From NCBI RefSeq assembly GCF_016786255.1, contig NZ_JADMKT010000062.1:270038-334037 (forward strand): a stretch of DNA of 64,000 nt, read 5' to 3'. Positions 51,511 to 63,900 of the stretch are shown here, in pieces (the stretch's first letter is position 1; every line of letters begins with the position of its first letter). The notes below the pieces were generated by a model. The model did not search any database and was not told where the DNA came from. It saw only the letters and a list, made by a program, of their open reading frames with translations. Source of the stretch: Robertkochia sediminum (GTDB taxonomy: Bacteria; Bacteroidota; Bacteroidia; Flavobacteriales; Flavobacteriaceae). The translations under genes and the position numbers were made by a program.

Positions 51511-53196
51511 TCAGGATTTATTCTCGATCTTCGCCCAACTGTCTCTTAATCCTACCGTTTTATTAAATACGATCTTTTCTTCGGTACTATCGCGGTCTAC
51601 GCAGAAATATCCAAGTCGCTGAAATTGATAGCGCTCCTCAGGTTGCGCGTTCTTAAGGCTTGGTTCGGCATAAGCCGTGGTTACCTTTAAGGATTCCGGA
51701 TTGATGAAATCCATAAAATCCTTTTCCTTGTCTTCTTCAGGTTCTGCCACTGAGAATAAACGGTCGTAAAGACGCACTTCAACGGGAACGGCCTTGGCAA
51801 CCGATACCCAGTGAAGGGTACCTTTTACTTTTCGGGTACTTTCCGGAGTTCCACTACCACTGCGGCTAAGCGGATCGTAAGTACAGTGTACTTCGGTAAT
51901 ATGACCGTCTTCATCTTTAACCACCGATTCGGCTTTGATAATGTAGGCATTCTTAAGCCTTACTTCACCACCGAGCTTGAGGCGGAAGAATTTTCTGTTG
52001 GCCTCTTCGCGGAAGTCTTCTCTTTCAATATAAATTTCTCTGGAGAAAGGCACCTTTCTGTAGGTTAGCGGATCTTCTTCAGGATTGTTTTCTGCTTCCA
52101 GTTCTTCGATCTGTCCTTCCGGATAGTTGGTGATAACCACCTTGATCGGATCAAGTACGGCCATTACCCGTGGAGCGATCTTATTCAAATGCTCTCTGGC
52201 ACAGAATTCAAGCAGGGAAACATCGATAAGGTTCTCACGTTTTGCAATACCGATGGTATCGGCAAAGTTCCTGATCGATTCCGGAGTATACCCTCTTCTT
52301 CGCAATCCGCTAATAGTAGGCATACGCGGGTCATCCCAACCGGTAACCACGCCTTCCTGCACCAGGCGCAGGAGTTTACGCTTACTTACAACGGTATGGC
52401 TCAGATTTCTGCGGGCAAATTCACGCTGTTTCGGACGAACCTTGTTCGTGTCGTAAACCTGGTCCAAAAACCAGTCGTATAATTCGCGGTGCATAGCAAA
52501 CTCCAGTGTACAGAAGGAATGTGATACTTGTTCGATATAATCACTTTCTCCGTGCGTCCAGTCATACATCGGGTAGATGCACCAATCGTTTCCGGTACGG
52601 TGATGTTCCTTGTGCATGATGCGGTACATGATCGGATCGCGCATAAGCATATTTTGATGCGCCATGTCGATCTTGGCCCTAAGCACATGTTCACCGGCCT
52701 GGAATTCCCCGTTTTTCATTTTTTCGAATAGTTCCAGATTCTCTTCAACGCTTCTGTTGCGAAACGGACTGTCACTTCCGGGAGTGGTAGGGGTGCCTTT
52801 TTGTTGTGCAATGGTGGCAGCATCCTGACTATCTACGTAGGCCTTTCCCTGTTTGATGAGAATAACCGCCCAATCGTACAATTGCTGGAAATAGTCGGAG
52901 GCATAACATTCTTTATCCCATTCAAATCCCAGCCATTCCACATCTCTCTTGATCGCATCGACAAATTCACGCTCCTCCTTTTCAGGATTCGTGTCGTCAA
53001 AGCGAAGATTTACGGGAGATTGGTAGTCTAATCCCAATCCGAAGTTCAAACAAATAGAACTGGCATGTCCTATATGCAGGTAACCGTTAGGTTCCGGAGG
53101 AAATCGAAATCTCAGGTTGTTTTTGTCAAAGCCACCGCGAAGATCTTCTTCTATGATGTGCTCGATAAAATTCAGTGATTTTACTTCTTCTGCCAT
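51511..53196 (-). CDS. glnS: Glutaminyl-tRNA synthetase
   Basis: The 561-aa class I enzyme charges tRNA(Gln) directly. The HIGH motif is FPPEPNGYLHIGHASSI (about 28-44) and the KMSKS-like loop is TVVSKRKLLRLV. The GlnS-specific catalytic features LRFDDTNPEKEEREFVDAI and CIYPMYDWTHGESDYIEQVSHS are present. The C-terminal anticodon-binding beta-barrels span about 340-550. A distinct GltX and this GlnS coexist here, common in Bacteroidetes. It has its own promoter box and terminator. Confidence 0.98.
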   Translation of the reverse strand: MAEEVKSLNFIEHIIEEDLRGGFDKNNLRFRFPPEPNGYLHIGHASSICLNFGLGLDYQSPVNLRFDDTNPEKEEREFVDAIKRDVEWLGFEWDKECYASDYFQQLYDWAVILIKQGKAYVDSQDAATIAQQKGTPTTPGSDSPFRNRSVEENLELFEKMKNGEFQAGEHVLRAKIDMAHQNMLMRDPIMYRIMHKEHHRTGNDWCIYPMYDWTHGESDYIEQVSHSFCTLEFAMHRELYDWFLDQVYDTNKVRPKQREFARRNLSHTVVSKRKLLRLVQEGVVTGWDDPRMPTISGLRRRGYTPESIRNFADTIGIAKRENLIDVSLLEFCAREHLNKIAPRVMAVLDPIKVVITNYPEGQIEELEAENNPEEDPLTYRKVPFSREIYIEREDFREEANRKFFRLKLGGEVRLKNAYIIKAESVVKDEDGHITEVHCTYDPLSRSGSGTPESTRKVKGTLHWVSVAKAVPVEVRLYDRLFSVAEPEEDKEKDFMDFINPESLKVTTAYAEPSLKNAQPEERYQFQRLGYFCVDRDSTEEKIVFNKTVGLRDSWAKIENKS

Positions 53197-53214
53197 TACA
53201 GTGATTTAGTCCGG

Positions 53215-53222
53215 CAAAATTA
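53215..53222 (-). promoter_or_regulatory. -7 box of glnS
   Basis: TAATTTTG on the minus strand is an exact TAnnTTTG match 19 bases upstream of the ATG. Confidence 0.55.
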
Positions 53223-53456
53223 AGAAATTCGAAGATTTTTGAGAGTTATTAACAGTAATATTCAAATATTACGTGAATACCGATTGGTATATCGAAAAAA
53301 AGTTATATCGGAAAACCCTTATAACCAATAAGTTGATGTATAAAATAGGAGAATTCACCACATTTATCAACGATTGTTGAAAAATTCTAATAACTTTACC
53401 AAAATTAAGCGAAATAGGTTTACTTTGTATTTGCCCAAATTAACACTTATTTTATA

Positions 53457-55646
53457 ATGAAAGCCCTACAGCCCCAAAGATTAATACATCTGCTTTTTGC
53501 GGCCCTCACTTTTGCGGGGGTAACCGCTGGCGCTGCGCAAACGCTGAACAAACCTACTCCAGACTTCTCAAATGCTTGTGCTTCTTCGTCGTTTAACGAT
53601 TTTGCTATTTCATTTACCTGGCTGGCACCCGCAGTAAACTCCGATAACCAATTTATCCTTGAATTATCTGATGCGAACGGATCGTTTGATTCGCCGCTTG
53701 TACTCTCTACATTGTCAGATAAAAATTCAACATATGAATTCAAATTCAACATTAATTGGCCTCAGGATACCGCAGGTGATTCTTACAAAGTACGCGTGCG
53801 TAGTACGAGTCCTGCAAAAACGAGTCCCGAAAGTGACGCCTTTTCTGCCTATTATATGGCTGTTAACCAGGCGCTTATCATAAATAATTTCCAGGAAGCT
53901 TCTATATGCGATGGAAATTCGTATGTACTTAGTGTTGATAATTACCCCGATGAGCCCTCGTACAATTGGTATAAGGACATGACGCTCATTCCGGGAGAAA
54001 AATCGGCCTTTCTCGAAGTGACCGAACCCGGAATTTATTTTGCTGAACTGGACTACGGAGACCATTGCTCGGTGTCTACCGCTTCTAACCTTGTTGAGGT
54101 ATATCAGGAAAGTGCCGTGGGCATTACTTTGGAGGGAGTTGCTTCCATTAACCTTTGCCAAGGCGATGTGTATACCCTCACTGCCAATATTAACGGTGCC
54201 AACTATGTGTATCAGTGGTATAAGGATGGAACCTTATTGGTTGAGAACGATAGCTACACCTACGATGTAGATGCCTCTACTCCCGGATTTGAAGGGGAGT
54301 ACTATTTGGTTATCCAGGATAAACTAACAGCCTGTGAAGAAACTTCGAATACGATAACTATCGGTTCTACCGGATTTGATGCAGGGATCAATACACCAGA
54401 CGGTGTGGTATTGCTACCAGGTGCTAATGTAAATCTGGAAGCTACTACGAATGCTGGTTCTGCAACTTACGAATGGTACAAGAACGATGTGCTCATCTCC
54501 GGTGAAACTGCGGCTCAATTAGCAGTGACAACACCCGGAACATACAAAGCAAAAGTGATCGCCAGCGGTTCTTGTGTCACTGAAAAATTTACTCCCGAAG
54601 TAGTGGTGATCGTTCCTGAGAACTACATTGTTGCTGTAGATGCCTCATCTTACAGCGAATGTATGACGGGATCACTGACCCTGGCCCTGGAATCGGTTAA
54701 TGCCGTAGCCGGAGGAGAAACCTATGCGCTCGGTGAAAATGCACTGGGACTGTTCAATTATCAATGGACTCGAGATGGTGCTGCAATTGCAGGTGAAACC
54801 AACCGAACCCTTACCATTAGCGGACAGGACGCTTCCGGAAGTTACAATCTCAATGCTACCGTTGATGCACAGACCTACGCTGCTCAGGCTGTTGACGTGA
54901 GAATGGGGATCACAGAAACCCCCGCGATCACGAGTCCGATAGCGATCACATGTAATGACGGAACCTTATTCGATATCACTTCGAACATGACCGATACAGG
55001 CTATACCTATGTGTGGTACAGAAACGGGGTTGCCTTAACAGAAGACGGAACCTCCCTGCAAACATCACTTCCCGGAACCTATGTATTGGAAGTAGGATCT
55101 AACGGATGTACTGTTGCCTCTAATGAGGTGATCGTTGAGGAGATCAATACCGATATGGTACAACTCGATGTGCCGGAGAAGTTCTCTATCCCTGAAGGCG
55201 AGAGCAGAACAGTGAATGCCACCGGAGGAGATAGCTATGTATGGTACGATGCCAATTACCAGGAATTAAGTGTTACTTCATCGGTAACCCTTACCGAAGA
55301 AGGACAATATATGCTTATGGCTAAGGTGGGTAACTGCGATGTGATGAAAACCATCGAACTTACCTATCAGCTAAGCTATTCGGTACCTAATGCGATCACG
55401 CCAAACGGGGACGGATTCAACGACCTGTGGATATTACCTTCGGCTTACGCCTATCAGCCCGATATCCAGGTGAACATCTTTGATGAGAGTGGCGTTCAGG
55501 TATTCTCTGCTATAGAGTATCAGAATAACTGGCCACAATCGGTAGACAATATGACCTATAAAGGAGGAAGACCTCCTATCTATTACTATACGATCTCGAA
55601 AGGGAAGGAAATTGTAAAACGCGGAACGATAACCGTGGTAAAATAG
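53457..55646 (+). CDS. Ig-like surface protein with type B type IX secretion sorting domain
   Basis: This 729-aa protein has a signal peptide ending AGAAQ. Residues 30-150 resemble a fibronectin-type module; about six Ig-like repeats follow, each with a Trp-Tyr-Lys/Arg strand (NWYKDMTLIPGEKSAFLEV; YQWYKDGTLLVENDSY; YEWYKNDVLISGETAA; YVWYRNGVALTEDGTS). Residues about 640-729 form the gliding-motility type B C-terminal domain, starting YSVPNAITPNGDGFNDLWIL and ending RGTITVVK. Type B domains direct export by the type IX system and are usually handled with a PorP/SprF protein, which is the next gene 11 bases downstream. Likely function: surface adhesin. Confidence 0.92.
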   Translation: MKALQPQRLIHLLFAALTFAGVTAGAAQTLNKPTPDFSNACASSSFNDFAISFTWLAPAVNSDNQFILELSDANGSFDSPLVLSTLSDKNSTYEFKFNINWPQDTAGDSYKVRVRSTSPAKTSPESDAFSAYYMAVNQALIINNFQEASICDGNSYVLSVDNYPDEPSYNWYKDMTLIPGEKSAFLEVTEPGIYFAELDYGDHCSVSTASNLVEVYQESAVGITLEGVASINLCQGDVYTLTANINGANYVYQWYKDGTLLVENDSYTYDVDASTPGFEGEYYLVIQDKLTACEETSNTITIGSTGFDAGINTPDGVVLLPGANVNLEATTNAGSATYEWYKNDVLISGETAAQLAVTTPGTYKAKVIASGSCVTEKFTPEVVVIVPENYIVAVDASSYSECMTGSLTLALESVNAVAGGETYALGENALGLFNYQWTRDGAAIAGETNRTLTISGQDASGSYNLNATVDAQTYAAQAVDVRMGITETPAITSPIAITCNDGTLFDITSNMTDTGYTYVWYRNGVALTEDGTSLQTSLPGTYVLEVGSNGCTVASNEVIVEEINTDMVQLDVPEKFSIPEGESRTVNATGGDSYVWYDANYQELSVTSSVTLTEEGQYMLMAKVGNCDVMKTIELTYQLSYSVPNAITPNGDGFNDLWILPSAYAYQPDIQVNIFDESGVQVFSAIEYQNNWPQSVDNMTYKGGRPPIYYYTISKGKEIVKRGTITVVK

Positions 55647-55657
55647 CCTAAAAGCTA

Positions 55658-57940
55658 ATGATCAGAAACTGGAGTTACATATTGATCCTTATGTTGTTCG
55701 GAACCTTGGCCTACGCCCAGGAAGAGGTTCCCGTGGCATCGATCGATATCCCTGCCCAGAACATGCTTAAGTTTAACCGCTTCCTGATCAACCCTACCTT
55801 CTCTACCGTAAATGAAGATAAATCGTATCTCAACCTATACCACCGCAACCAGTGGATCAAGTTCGACGATAACTACCAGACCTATCTGGGGAGTTATTCC
55901 GGACGTATTGGCGATCGCATGGGGGTTGGACTCAGCGTTTACCATCAGAAGTTTGCCACGATAGCCAACTTCGGAGTAATGGCTAACTATGCCTATGGTG
56001 TAAAACTTGCCGAAAAAAGCAATCTTACCTTCGGATTCAACCTTTCGTATTACGATAGCGGTATTGACCAAAGTGATGTGAATTCGGTACAACCCGATGA
56101 TCCGCGCTTACAGGAACTTGATGGGAATTCCCTTTTGAGCTTCCAGCCGGGAATCAACCTTTCACTGGGAAGCTTCGACGTTGGGGTGTATGCAGAGAAC
56201 CTCTTTGACTACAACCTGAAATCAGGAAGCTCGCTTACAGACTTTGATGAAAAGACCTATACCGGTCACCTCATGTATACCAATCGGTTTAAAAGTACCA
56301 ATGGCCTCATGGAAAACGGTAGGTTTAGTGTATTGACCCGTGCCCGAAGCATTGCGGGAGACGATGTGAATCTTTCCGGAAGCCTTATCCTTGACCTGCC
56401 TAAACTGGGTTGGGTACAAACCGGATACGACGATTTCTACGGAATTGCTGCCGGACTCGGTTTTAATCTTACCGACAGGATCTCTATTGGTTATTCTATT
56501 GAAAAAGGACTGGACGACCAGGTGTCTAATTTCGGGGTTACCCACGAAGTGAACTTCGCATACTCGTTTACACCAACCCTTACAGAAAACCGTGTTTTCG
56601 AGGATTTCGAAGACCAAGACCAATTGGTATATTCTAAAGAGGAGAATGAAGAGGCTATTGGAGACAAGGATGCTGAGATCGCCAGGTTGAAAACGCTGGT
56701 AGAAGAAAATAATCTGATCATTGAAGAAATGATGTTCCGTCAGGATTCTATGGAAGCAGCGCGGAAAAAGGATATCAATAAGCGATTCGCTTATATGCAG
56801 AAGTTTGTTAAAGACTATGCCAACCGTGATAATCAGGCCGAGTTCCAGGAACAGCTCAAGCAGTTCAAAAAAGACCTGGATGAGGGCGTTGTCTTTACCG
56901 AGCCCACCATAGATACCACTCGGTATGCTAAGGCGGCCCCTGCTATTGCAGCACCTGTTTCTTATGCGATGAAACCGGTTAGTGAGTCGAACAACAACTC
57001 GAAGGAAAAAACCTACAGTTCATCTAAAGATGAGGTAAACAAACAGGAATCAGTTGTTACTTCGGTAAAGAAGACAGTGGTGCCAACTACAGATGATCAG
57101 TCTGCAGATGCTATTTCCGATAAGAATAAGGCTGTGGTTAAAAATTATAAGAACATAGATCCTATTGACCGTTCGAGGCCGGTACTAACTTCAACATCAA
57201 CAGCTGAGGTAGTAGGTGCTTCCAAAGGATATTACCTGATCGTTGCTGCTTTCAGAAAGCCGTCAAATTTGAAGCGATTTATTTCCAAGCTTGAAGACCG
57301 GGGAATTGAAGCCTCTTACTTCACGAAGAACGGATTGAACTACGTGTATTTGAATCGTTACAATTCGCTTGCGGAGGCTAAAGAAGCCTATGCCACGAAT
57401 ATGGATGGCGTTTATCATGGTAAATCATGGGTGCTTAGTGTGCGGAAGGACAGCAATACTGCTCCAAAGGGAACCTTGCTCGCACAGAATGAAAGCAAGA
57501 AATCGACTAACATGCCGGTTATTGCCCAGGCAGAAGGTAAGCAAGATAACTATAAGCAATACATAGATCGCGACAGGGCAATACTTTCAGAATGTACCGA
57601 TAGGTATGTTCAAAACTTGATCCGTCCTTTTATGAAACCGGAAGATCGCAAAGTATTGTATGCAGAGAACCGTATGCCGGAGACGAAGAAGCCACAAGGC
57701 ATGAAGCGCTACTATATTGTGGCCAATGTTTATGAAAATGAAGGTTACGCCAACAGGTTTGTAGACTCATTGAAAAAACGCGGAATAGAAGCAAACATTT
57801 ACATCAACCCAAGAAATAAATATAAGTATGTTTACCTGCAAAAGTGCGATTCGTGGCAGCAGGCCATGAGCTCGTACCGATCGGATGTCAACCAAACCTA
57901 CTCGGACGACATCTGGATCATGCCGGTAGGAAGTTCATAG
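55658..57940 (+). CDS. PorP/SprF-family protein with coiled coil and two SPOR-like domains
   Basis: The 760-aa protein has a signal peptide ending AYAQ. Residues about 30-315 match the PorP/SprF barrel (QNMLKFNRFLINPTFSTVNE; DRISIGYSIEKG; EVNFAYSFTP). A coiled coil follows at about 335-410 (KDAEIARLKTLVEENNLIIE). A Ser/Lys/Pro linker leads to two SPOR-like domains at about 522-596 (GYYLIVAAFRKPSNLKRFIS, LNYVYLNRYNSLAEAKEAY) and 681-757 (RYYIVANVYENEGYANRFVD, YKYVYLQKCDSWQQAM). PorP/SprF proteins partner type B substrates at the outer membrane; SPOR domains bind peptidoglycan. The extension would place them in the periplasm. Confidence 0.88.
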   Translation: MIRNWSYILILMLFGTLAYAQEEVPVASIDIPAQNMLKFNRFLINPTFSTVNEDKSYLNLYHRNQWIKFDDNYQTYLGSYSGRIGDRMGVGLSVYHQKFATIANFGVMANYAYGVKLAEKSNLTFGFNLSYYDSGIDQSDVNSVQPDDPRLQELDGNSLLSFQPGINLSLGSFDVGVYAENLFDYNLKSGSSLTDFDEKTYTGHLMYTNRFKSTNGLMENGRFSVLTRARSIAGDDVNLSGSLILDLPKLGWVQTGYDDFYGIAAGLGFNLTDRISIGYSIEKGLDDQVSNFGVTHEVNFAYSFTPTLTENRVFEDFEDQDQLVYSKEENEEAIGDKDAEIARLKTLVEENNLIIEEMMFRQDSMEAARKKDINKRFAYMQKFVKDYANRDNQAEFQEQLKQFKKDLDEGVVFTEPTIDTTRYAKAAPAIAAPVSYAMKPVSESNNNSKEKTYSSSKDEVNKQESVVTSVKKTVVPTTDDQSADAISDKNKAVVKNYKNIDPIDRSRPVLTSTSTAEVVGASKGYYLIVAAFRKPSNLKRFISKLEDRGIEASYFTKNGLNYVYLNRYNSLAEAKEAYATNMDGVYHGKSWVLSVRKDSNTAPKGTLLAQNESKKSTNMPVIAQAEGKQDNYKQYIDRDRAILSECTDRYVQNLIRPFMKPEDRKVLYAENRMPETKKPQGMKRYYIVANVYENEGYANRFVDSLKKRGIEANIYINPRNKYKYVYLQKCDSWQQAMSSYRSDVNQTYSDDIWIMPVGSS

Positions 57941-57991
57941 AGCTGCTAAAATTTCCCCCAAGTTTTTAGCGCCGCCCCAAAAAAGAACACT

Positions 57992-60900
57992 ATGAAGAAA
58001 AACTACGCCAACTTAACCAATGCGTTACTCGTTGCTTGCATTATTTTTGCAGGCACTTTCGCGTTTAAGGTAACCCCTCAAATGCTTAGCCAAGAGCAAC
58101 GCTCCTACCTAACGGGTCTTTCCGACGCCGTTGTCACTGAATTCAAAGAGATCTCTAATGAGGTTGCTGCGATCGGTAAATCTATAGAAGCTATTCCGGA
58201 ACTCTTTACAGGAGTAGCAGCCAAGCCGTTTGCCAATGAGGTGAAACTGGTCAAAGAGGTCAATAATGCCGGAGGGGGAACCCTGCTCGGGGATGCCGAT
58301 CCGGGACAAAACCTAATTTATACCCTTCGGTATGAAAATAGGGATGCCGGTCCTATCAACAATTATCAGATCGTAGATACCATTCCTGTCGGAGTTAACT
58401 ATTTGGGGGATAATTCGGGCAATAGTACTTACGATCCTGCCACACGTGTATTGACCATTGATGTAGGGAACCTTGGCGGGGGCGCACAAGGAGCCATTAA
58501 CATTAATGTACAGGTTAGTGAAGATCGCGGATTTTTCAGAGATCCATGTAGTTCAGCCATTAGTAATCAGGCGTATGGGGTGTACAACGGACTCGAAGAG
58601 CCGAGCTTCCTGAGTTTTTCTGACCCGAATCCTAATCCTGCGGTATTTTTCGTTTCTGCATCTGAGCTGAATTATACCTACACCGAAGCACTCTGTGGTA
58701 CAGGAGCCGATATCTCTGCTACGCCCGGTTTCGATTCGTATATCTGGACCCTTAACGGGGCCTTTGTGGGTAATACACAAACCATAACAGCGACAGAGGC
58801 AGGAACCTACGTTGTTGAAAAAACTACAACTTGTCTTGGGAGAACCATTACATACACAGAAACGCTTAACCTCTATGATGTAAACGGGATTGCCAATCCA
58901 ATCCTGAATTATGCCAATGATATAGGAACCTGTCCTAATAATGGAGATCAAATTCCTAACTTGTTGCTTTGTGGTGGAGAAACCAGCCGATTGTTGAATG
59001 TTGGGTTTACTTCGACTGCATCAAGTATTACCTGGAAGAAATTAAACTCGGCATGTACGGCCATTGATAATTGTGCCAACACTTCACCTGCCTGCTGGAC
59101 GTCTGCCGATATTGTTGGATCCGGCGAAGATTTTACAGTTTCGGAAGCCGGAAGTTATCGTGTTGAGGTTATTTTTGAAGGTACCGGGGGCGCTATATGC
59201 CAAAAATTCTATTACTTTAACGTTTACCTAGGCCAGCTTAATGCCTCGGTTTCAGCTACCAGTTATTCGCCCGCTTCCTTGGGTACCATAACGATAGATG
59301 CCGGAGGTGTTGGACCTGAATATACCTATGCTATTGATGGTCCTGATGGTTATGACTATACTTTTGGTCCGACTACAGAGAACTCGCATACCTTCGAATA
59401 CCTGATTTCAGGAGATTATGTAGTGACCGTTACTGCAGATAGCGGGTGTTCGTATACTGAGAACATTACCATTGTAGATAACAATACGCTTTATCTCGAG
59501 GCCAGCCTGTTCAACATCAAAAATTGTAATAGTGCAAGGATCCAGGTACAAAGAGGTGGGGGAGAACCTCCCTACCAATTCGCGATCTGGAGTGTGAATG
59601 GTGTTCCGAGATACGACTCCTTCCAGGATATTCCCGATTCTGTTTTCTCGAATGAGGAAAGTGAAAGTACCGGAGGTAGCCAGTCGCGTATCTTCGAATT
59701 CTTGCTGGAAGAAGAAGGGGACTATGTGTTCGTCATGCGTGACTTTAATGGCAATTATGCTGTATCTAATGTAGAGAATATTGGTCTTGATCCTGATTAT
59801 CGCTTTGATGTGGAAACCCAGGATGTATTGTGTCATGGAGGAACCGATGGGGCAGTATCCCTAACCTTTTTCTCTAATAATGTAAAAGAGGTATTTACCG
59901 AACTATACGACGCCGACACCTATGTTTACGGAGGTACCAATACACCATTATATACTGGAAATGCCAGTGGTACCTATCCTAACCTTGATGCCGGAGATTA
60001 TATCATCGAGGTGACCATGACCCTCAGGAAGGGAAATAAGACCTGTACCTTTACACGTCCGTTCACGATTAACGAACCAGGCGCTCCTTTAGAAGGATAT
60101 GCAGGGGTACTTACCGATGTTTCCTGTATTACGAATATAGGAGCTTCTGAAGTAAAGATCTCGAATGTAAGCGGAGGAACACCTCCTTACCGTTTTATCA
60201 TTAACGGAGTAGAGCAAACCAGCAACATTGGATACCTGGAAAATGACGGTTATGTTACCGTTATAGATGCTAACGGATGTAGCTTCGATATGTTTGTCGA
60301 TGTAAATGCGGCTACCGAGATCCCAACAGTTGACTACGACCTAACCTATAATTGTGATGGAACAGGAAATGTTGCCCTTATTCCAACAATTGCCGATCCC
60401 AACCTGGTATACCTCTACGAATACAGTATGAATGGAGGTTTTCCGGTTACAGACAGTTTGTTCACCAACTTATCGCCGGGTAATTACAACTTCAGGATCT
60501 ATTACGAGAATGCTACTCCCGACAATCCGACACCCGGATTACTATTGGTAGAAGACTTTGGGACAGGTGAAAATACAAGTCTGGATGAGATCAACCCTAT
60601 TTACGACTATGAGTCTCAAGTTCAAGGGCAAGATCCACCCCAAGGGGATGATGATGCCAACCTTGATGATGGGGAGTATGTGGTAACCTCTAACCTGCAG
60701 TTTTGCTGTGGATGGCAATGGTATTCACCATCGGACGCGGATGGTGATCCTAACGGACGTTACCTCGCTGTTAACATTGGTGATGTTGTAGGAGCCGGAG
60801 GGGTGATCTACGAAAAACTGATCACAGATCTCTCAAGCGGTTCGGAGATCGAAGTAGAGATTAGTCTGGCAAATTTATTAACGGCGAGTTCTACCGAATG

Positions 60901-63900
60901 CGACCCTAACCTGATCATCGAATTACTGGATGTTACCGGACAGGTAGTAGATTCTAAACCTACGGGTGCCATTGAAAATAATGAGCAGTGGAACGATGTG
61001 TCCCTTACCCTTAATTCAGGCGGGAATAATCGTCTGCGTTTTAGAATACGAACCAATTCTACGTGTACACAGGGTAATGATATTGCTATTGATAACCTGA
61101 GAGTGTTCCAGGCTCCTGAGATCTGTACCGCAGCCATCGATGTACCGGTTGTGGTTCAGGATAACGAGGAGTTTAGTGGTGAGATCATCGCTCAGTCTGA
61201 TCTGAGTTGTGCCAATATGGCTACTCCTGATGGATCTGTGACTTTTGCTGTGTACAACTTTGATCCTGCCGTAGGCTATGAATACAGCGTCAATGGCGCA
61301 CCTTGGATCGCTACGACCGAGAGCCAGGTAACGGTTTCCGGACTACCATTAGGGAATGTATCTGTAGATGTGCGTATTGCAGGAGATCCTTCTTGTGATT
61401 TCACCATGGATGCTGCAGCTCCTATCGAGCAGCCACCCCTGCTCGAGCTGGATTACGATATTACCAAACAGATCACCTGTGACGCTTCGAATCCCGGAGG
61501 TGCTGTTAACCTTACAGCAACAGGTGGTACGCCACCCTATGAATACGGGATCGATGACGGCAGTGGTGCCGGTATCATTTATGGCGCTAATAGCTTATTT
61601 AACGGACTTATTGCCGGAAGTTATGAGTTCTGGGTACGCGATGCCAATGGTTGTGAGATCAATATCGGCACTCCGGTTGTGCTCGACCCGGTTCAGGATA
61701 TTCTCTTTGACCTTACGCCAACCGTTTGTTACGACGGCACCAACGGAGAGATCGTTGTAAATGTTACCCAGGGGAATGGAGACTACCAGTTCAGCCTGAA
61801 CGGTACGGCCTGGTTTAGTCCTGATGCTGCCACTCCAGCAACATATACCTTCACCGCTCTTAGCCCCGGTTCTTACACGGTTTATGTGAGAGATGGTTCT
61901 AATTGTGAGGCTACGGCTACAACCGCTATTGCGCCGCAGATCGCCCTTGCAGTAACATCGCAATCTAATGTAGATTGTATTGGAACTGCAACAGGATCGG
62001 CAGTATTAACCGTAACCGATTTTGTTGGTTCTTATACGTATACAGTAAATGGAGGAACTTTAGGTACTCAAAGCGGAAGCACCATCACCCTGGATGCTCT
62101 GGCAGCCGGTTCTTATACAGTAGAGGTTACCGATGCTAATGGTTGTTTTGCAACCAATACCATTGTGATCGATGCTCCTGCAGCTGCACTGACCACTACG
62201 CACGATGTAACCCCACTTACCTGTACGGCAGAGGCTTCAGTAACCATTACCGCCACAGGCGGATGGGGCAGCTACCAGTACCAGCTTACACAACCTGATG
62301 GTTCGGTAGTTGGTCCGCAATCGTCTGATATTTTTGGCGGACTTACCCAGGTTGGAACTTATTCGTATATCGTGATCGATGCGAACGGCTGTGATATTAC
62401 CGACACCTTCGATATCGTTGACCCGGTACCACCAACGGCAACACTTGCTCCTGTTACCGATCTGTGTTATGATCCTGCAACGGGAATGAGTCTTGAGGTG
62501 AATGTAAGCGGGGGAGAAGCTCCTTTTGTATACAGCCTCAATGGCGGACCAAACCAGAACAGCAATGTATTTAACAACCTGACTCCTGGAAGCTATACCG
62601 TAGTGGTAACCGATGCTTTTGGATGTACAGCGACTACGAATACTATAGATGTAGCTCCTCAGTTAACAGCTTCGGCCCTTTTAATTAAAGAGCTGGATTG
62701 TAGCGCCTCTCCGGATGGTGTTATCGAAGTGACCATTAACGGAGGTACAGAAGTATTTGAATATGAAGTGAGCACCGATGGTGGAGCTACCTACACTGCT
62801 CCTGCGGTATTGGGTGCAGGTGTAACCACCATTACCTACACAGCGCCTGCTGCCGGAACCTATGATTTCCGTATTACCGACGCATTAGGATGTATCACGA
62901 CCACTTCGGTAACGGTAGATCCGATCTCTAATCCTGTTGCTGCAGCTACTCCTACCGATGTGAGCTGTGCCGGACTTAGTGACGGTATTGCAACCATCAC
63001 GGTAGATCCTGCCTTTGGAGCTGCGCCTTATGAGATCAGTTTTGACGGTGGAGCCTTCAGCAGTCAGACCACTTATACCGGTCTTGCTGCAGGAACCTAT
63101 AATTACACGGTAAGAGACAGCAAAGGATGTCTGTTCAACGATACCGTAACCATCGGTGAGCCTGTAGCGCTTACTGCCGTTACGGCGATCACCCAGGATT
63201 TTGGTTGCGGACAAACCGGAACCATCGAGGTACAAGGTGTAAGCGGTGGAACCGCTCCTTACCAGTACAGTATCGACGGGGTGAACTTTGGAGCGAGCAA
63301 TGTCTTTGCCGGATTAACAGACGGCACGTATACCTTAACGGTACGCGATGCGAACGGATGTACGCTTGACCTTCCTGAAACCATTGCACCCCTTGACCCT
63401 GTAACCGACCTTGATTTTAGTGTTACCGACATTACCTGTGCGGCGACCACAGCAGCGGTTACGGTAACCGCTACCGGAGGGAATGGGGTTCTGACCTATG
63501 AGATCATTGCTCCAGCTGCGGTAAACAACGGAACCAACAACGTATTTAGCGGACTGGCTCCCGATACGTATACCTTTAGAGTTACCGACGAGGATGGATG
63601 TTCTTACGAAGAAAACCTTACCATCAATCCGATCACTCCGGTAGCGGTTGCCGGATCCCTGGTAAGTGATGTTACCTGTTTATCCGGAGCCGACGGGGAA
63701 CTGTCGTTCACCGTATCGAACTTCAGTACTTACGATTATACCGTAACCAATACCTCAGGAACCGTTGTTGCAAACGGTACCGGGGAAAGCACAGCTACGA
63801 TCAACGTTGGCGGATTGCCGGCTGATGATTATACCATCGCAGTAACCGATAACACAAATAGTTGTACGGCTACCGATGCGGTAACCATTAATGAGCCAAC

